Source: Pseudomonadota bacterium (lineage in GTDB: Bacteria; Desulfobacterota; Desulfobacteria; Desulfobacterales; Desulfobacteraceae). Taken from it: 6,774 nucleotides of DNA. The position numbers and the translations under genes were made by a program. The notes beneath the pieces were generated by a model, which searched no databases, was not told the DNA's origin, and was given only the letters and a program-made list of their open reading frames with translations. The stretch covers positions 1 through 6,774 of the forward strand of contig JAHIVS010000466.1 in NCBI GenBank assembly GCA_018816605.1, given 5' to 3'. Below are positions 6,108 through 6,774 of this stretch, one piece after another (within the stretch, counting starts at the first letter, position 1; each line of letters begins with the position of its first letter).

Positions 6108-6774
6108 ATGAAACACCAAATGAAAAATCAGATCAAACGGATTTTATTTTTTTTAACCTGGGTGCTTATTACCGCAGGTGGCGCAACACTGTTTGCCACG
6201 CCCACAGTTGCAGATACAGGACCCACTTATCCCTCTGCCCGGTTTATTGTGATCTCAGATCTTCATTTCTATGACACACGCCTGGGGTCCACGGGACCCG
6301 CTTTCCAAAAATATTTGAACAATGACCGAAAACTGTTGGTATTGAGCGATGAAATTATTGGGACCGCCATGGACAAAATCGCCGGAGAAGCGGCAGATTT
6401 TGTTCTTGTGGCCGGAGATCTGACCAAGGATGGAGAAAAAATCTGCCACCAGGGGGTTGTCCGTCATCTTCAAAAGCTTGTGCAATCAGGCAAAAAAGTA
6501 TTTGTGGTACCGGGTAACCATGACATCAACAACCCGGACAGTGTCCGGTTTGCGGGAGACGTCACCGAGCCCGAGCCCAGTATCGACCCGGCAGCATTTA
6601 AGTCTATTTATGGGGAATCGGGGTATGGGTCAGCCATTACCCAGGATCCGGATTCTTTAAGTTATGTGGCAGAACCCGTGCAGGGGCTTTGGATATTGGC
6701 CCTGGACTCCAATCGTTACAAAGAAAACCGTCCCGATCACCCTCCCCTTATCGGCGGGGCTTTTTCAGAGCAGA
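6108..6774 (+). CDS. Exported calcineurin-like metallophosphoesterase, N-terminal part
   Basis: An open frame of 222 codons that runs off the window's right edge without a stop. The start ATG 6108 follows GGAG (6097-6100) with a 7-base spacing. Residues 1-30 are a signal sequence: a basic start with KNQIKR, a hydrophobic core LFFLTWVLITAGGATLF, and likely cleavage after LFA (30) or VA (35). The protein should therefore act in the periplasm or on the outer surface. The two-metal phosphoesterase motifs are present in order: SDLHF with Asp51 and His53, AGDLTKDGE with Asp104, and PGNHD with Asn137 and His138. LALDSNRYKENR near 197-208 matches the spacing of later family blocks, but the distal metal-binding histidines lie outside the window. 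The enzyme hydrolyses a phosphomono- or diester; the substrate cannot be inferred. No functional link to the CoA-transferase genes is apparent beyond shared strand. Confidence 0.88.
   Translation, partial: MKHQMKNQIKRILFFLTWVLITAGGATLFATPTVADTGPTYPSARFIVISDLHFYDTRLGSTGPAFQKYLNNDRKLLVLSDEIIGTAMDKIAGEAADFVLVAGDLTKDGEKICHQGVVRHLQKLVQSGKKVFVVPGNHDINNPDSVRFAGDVTEPEPSIDPAAFKSIYGESGYGSAITQDPDSLSYVAEPVQGLWILALDSNRYKENRPDHPPLIGGAFSEQ

Overview
The window looks like a chromosomal stretch of a mesophilic, moderate-GC Gram-negative bacterium. It is most likely an anaerobic Desulfobacterota (Desulfobacteraceae-type) organism. That assignment is an inference from protein flavour: a sigma-54 activator with a PAS sensor domain, a deltaproteobacterial-style GctAB CoA-transferase, AcuI, and a periplasmic 'LLLNSYSKGYSWTD' sensor-type protein. 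No rRNA, tRNA, CRISPR array, IS element or phage gene was seen.

Left part (1-1823). The window opens inside a leftward gene for an exported protein with a clear signal peptide. It resembles the periplasmic ABC-substrate-binding-like sensor proteins. Divergent from it is acuI, an intact zinc-independent acrylyl-CoA reductase of the YhdH/YhfP family. A small seven-cysteine, zinc-ribbon-like protein of unknown function follows.

Middle part (1824-3538). A strong 16-bp hairpin separates the small protein gene from a convergent sigma-54 activator gene (PAS, AAA+, Fis-type HTH). In the divergent intergenic region beyond its start lie a well-spaced -24/-12 promoter (TGG-N10-TGCT form) pointing rightward and, about 140 bp upstream of the predicted start site, a perfect 12-bp palindrome that could be the activator's binding site. 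The simplest reading is that the activator switches on the rightward operon in response to a metabolite sensed by its PAS domain.

Right part (3539-6012). The putative sigma-54 operon encodes a short-chain dehydrogenase close to 3-hydroxybutyrate dehydrogenases, then the alpha and beta subunits of a glutaconate-CoA-transferase-type enzyme. The beta subunit is intact and keeps its catalytic glutamate. The alpha subunit is a pseudogene with three separate lesions: a +1 frameshift at an A9 run, an internal deletion of roughly 65-90 codons that also changes frame, and a nonsense codon. The operon thus appears to have been built for activation and oxidation of a short hydroxy- or keto-acid, but the CoA-transferase step is broken unless another locus supplies alpha.

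Right edge (6108-6774). A secreted or membrane-anchored calcineurin-like metallophosphoesterase begins and runs off the window.

No new defence or mobile system is evident. The most notable signals are the decayed alpha subunit inside an otherwise intact regulated operon, the operon's control region, and the small Cys-rich protein.
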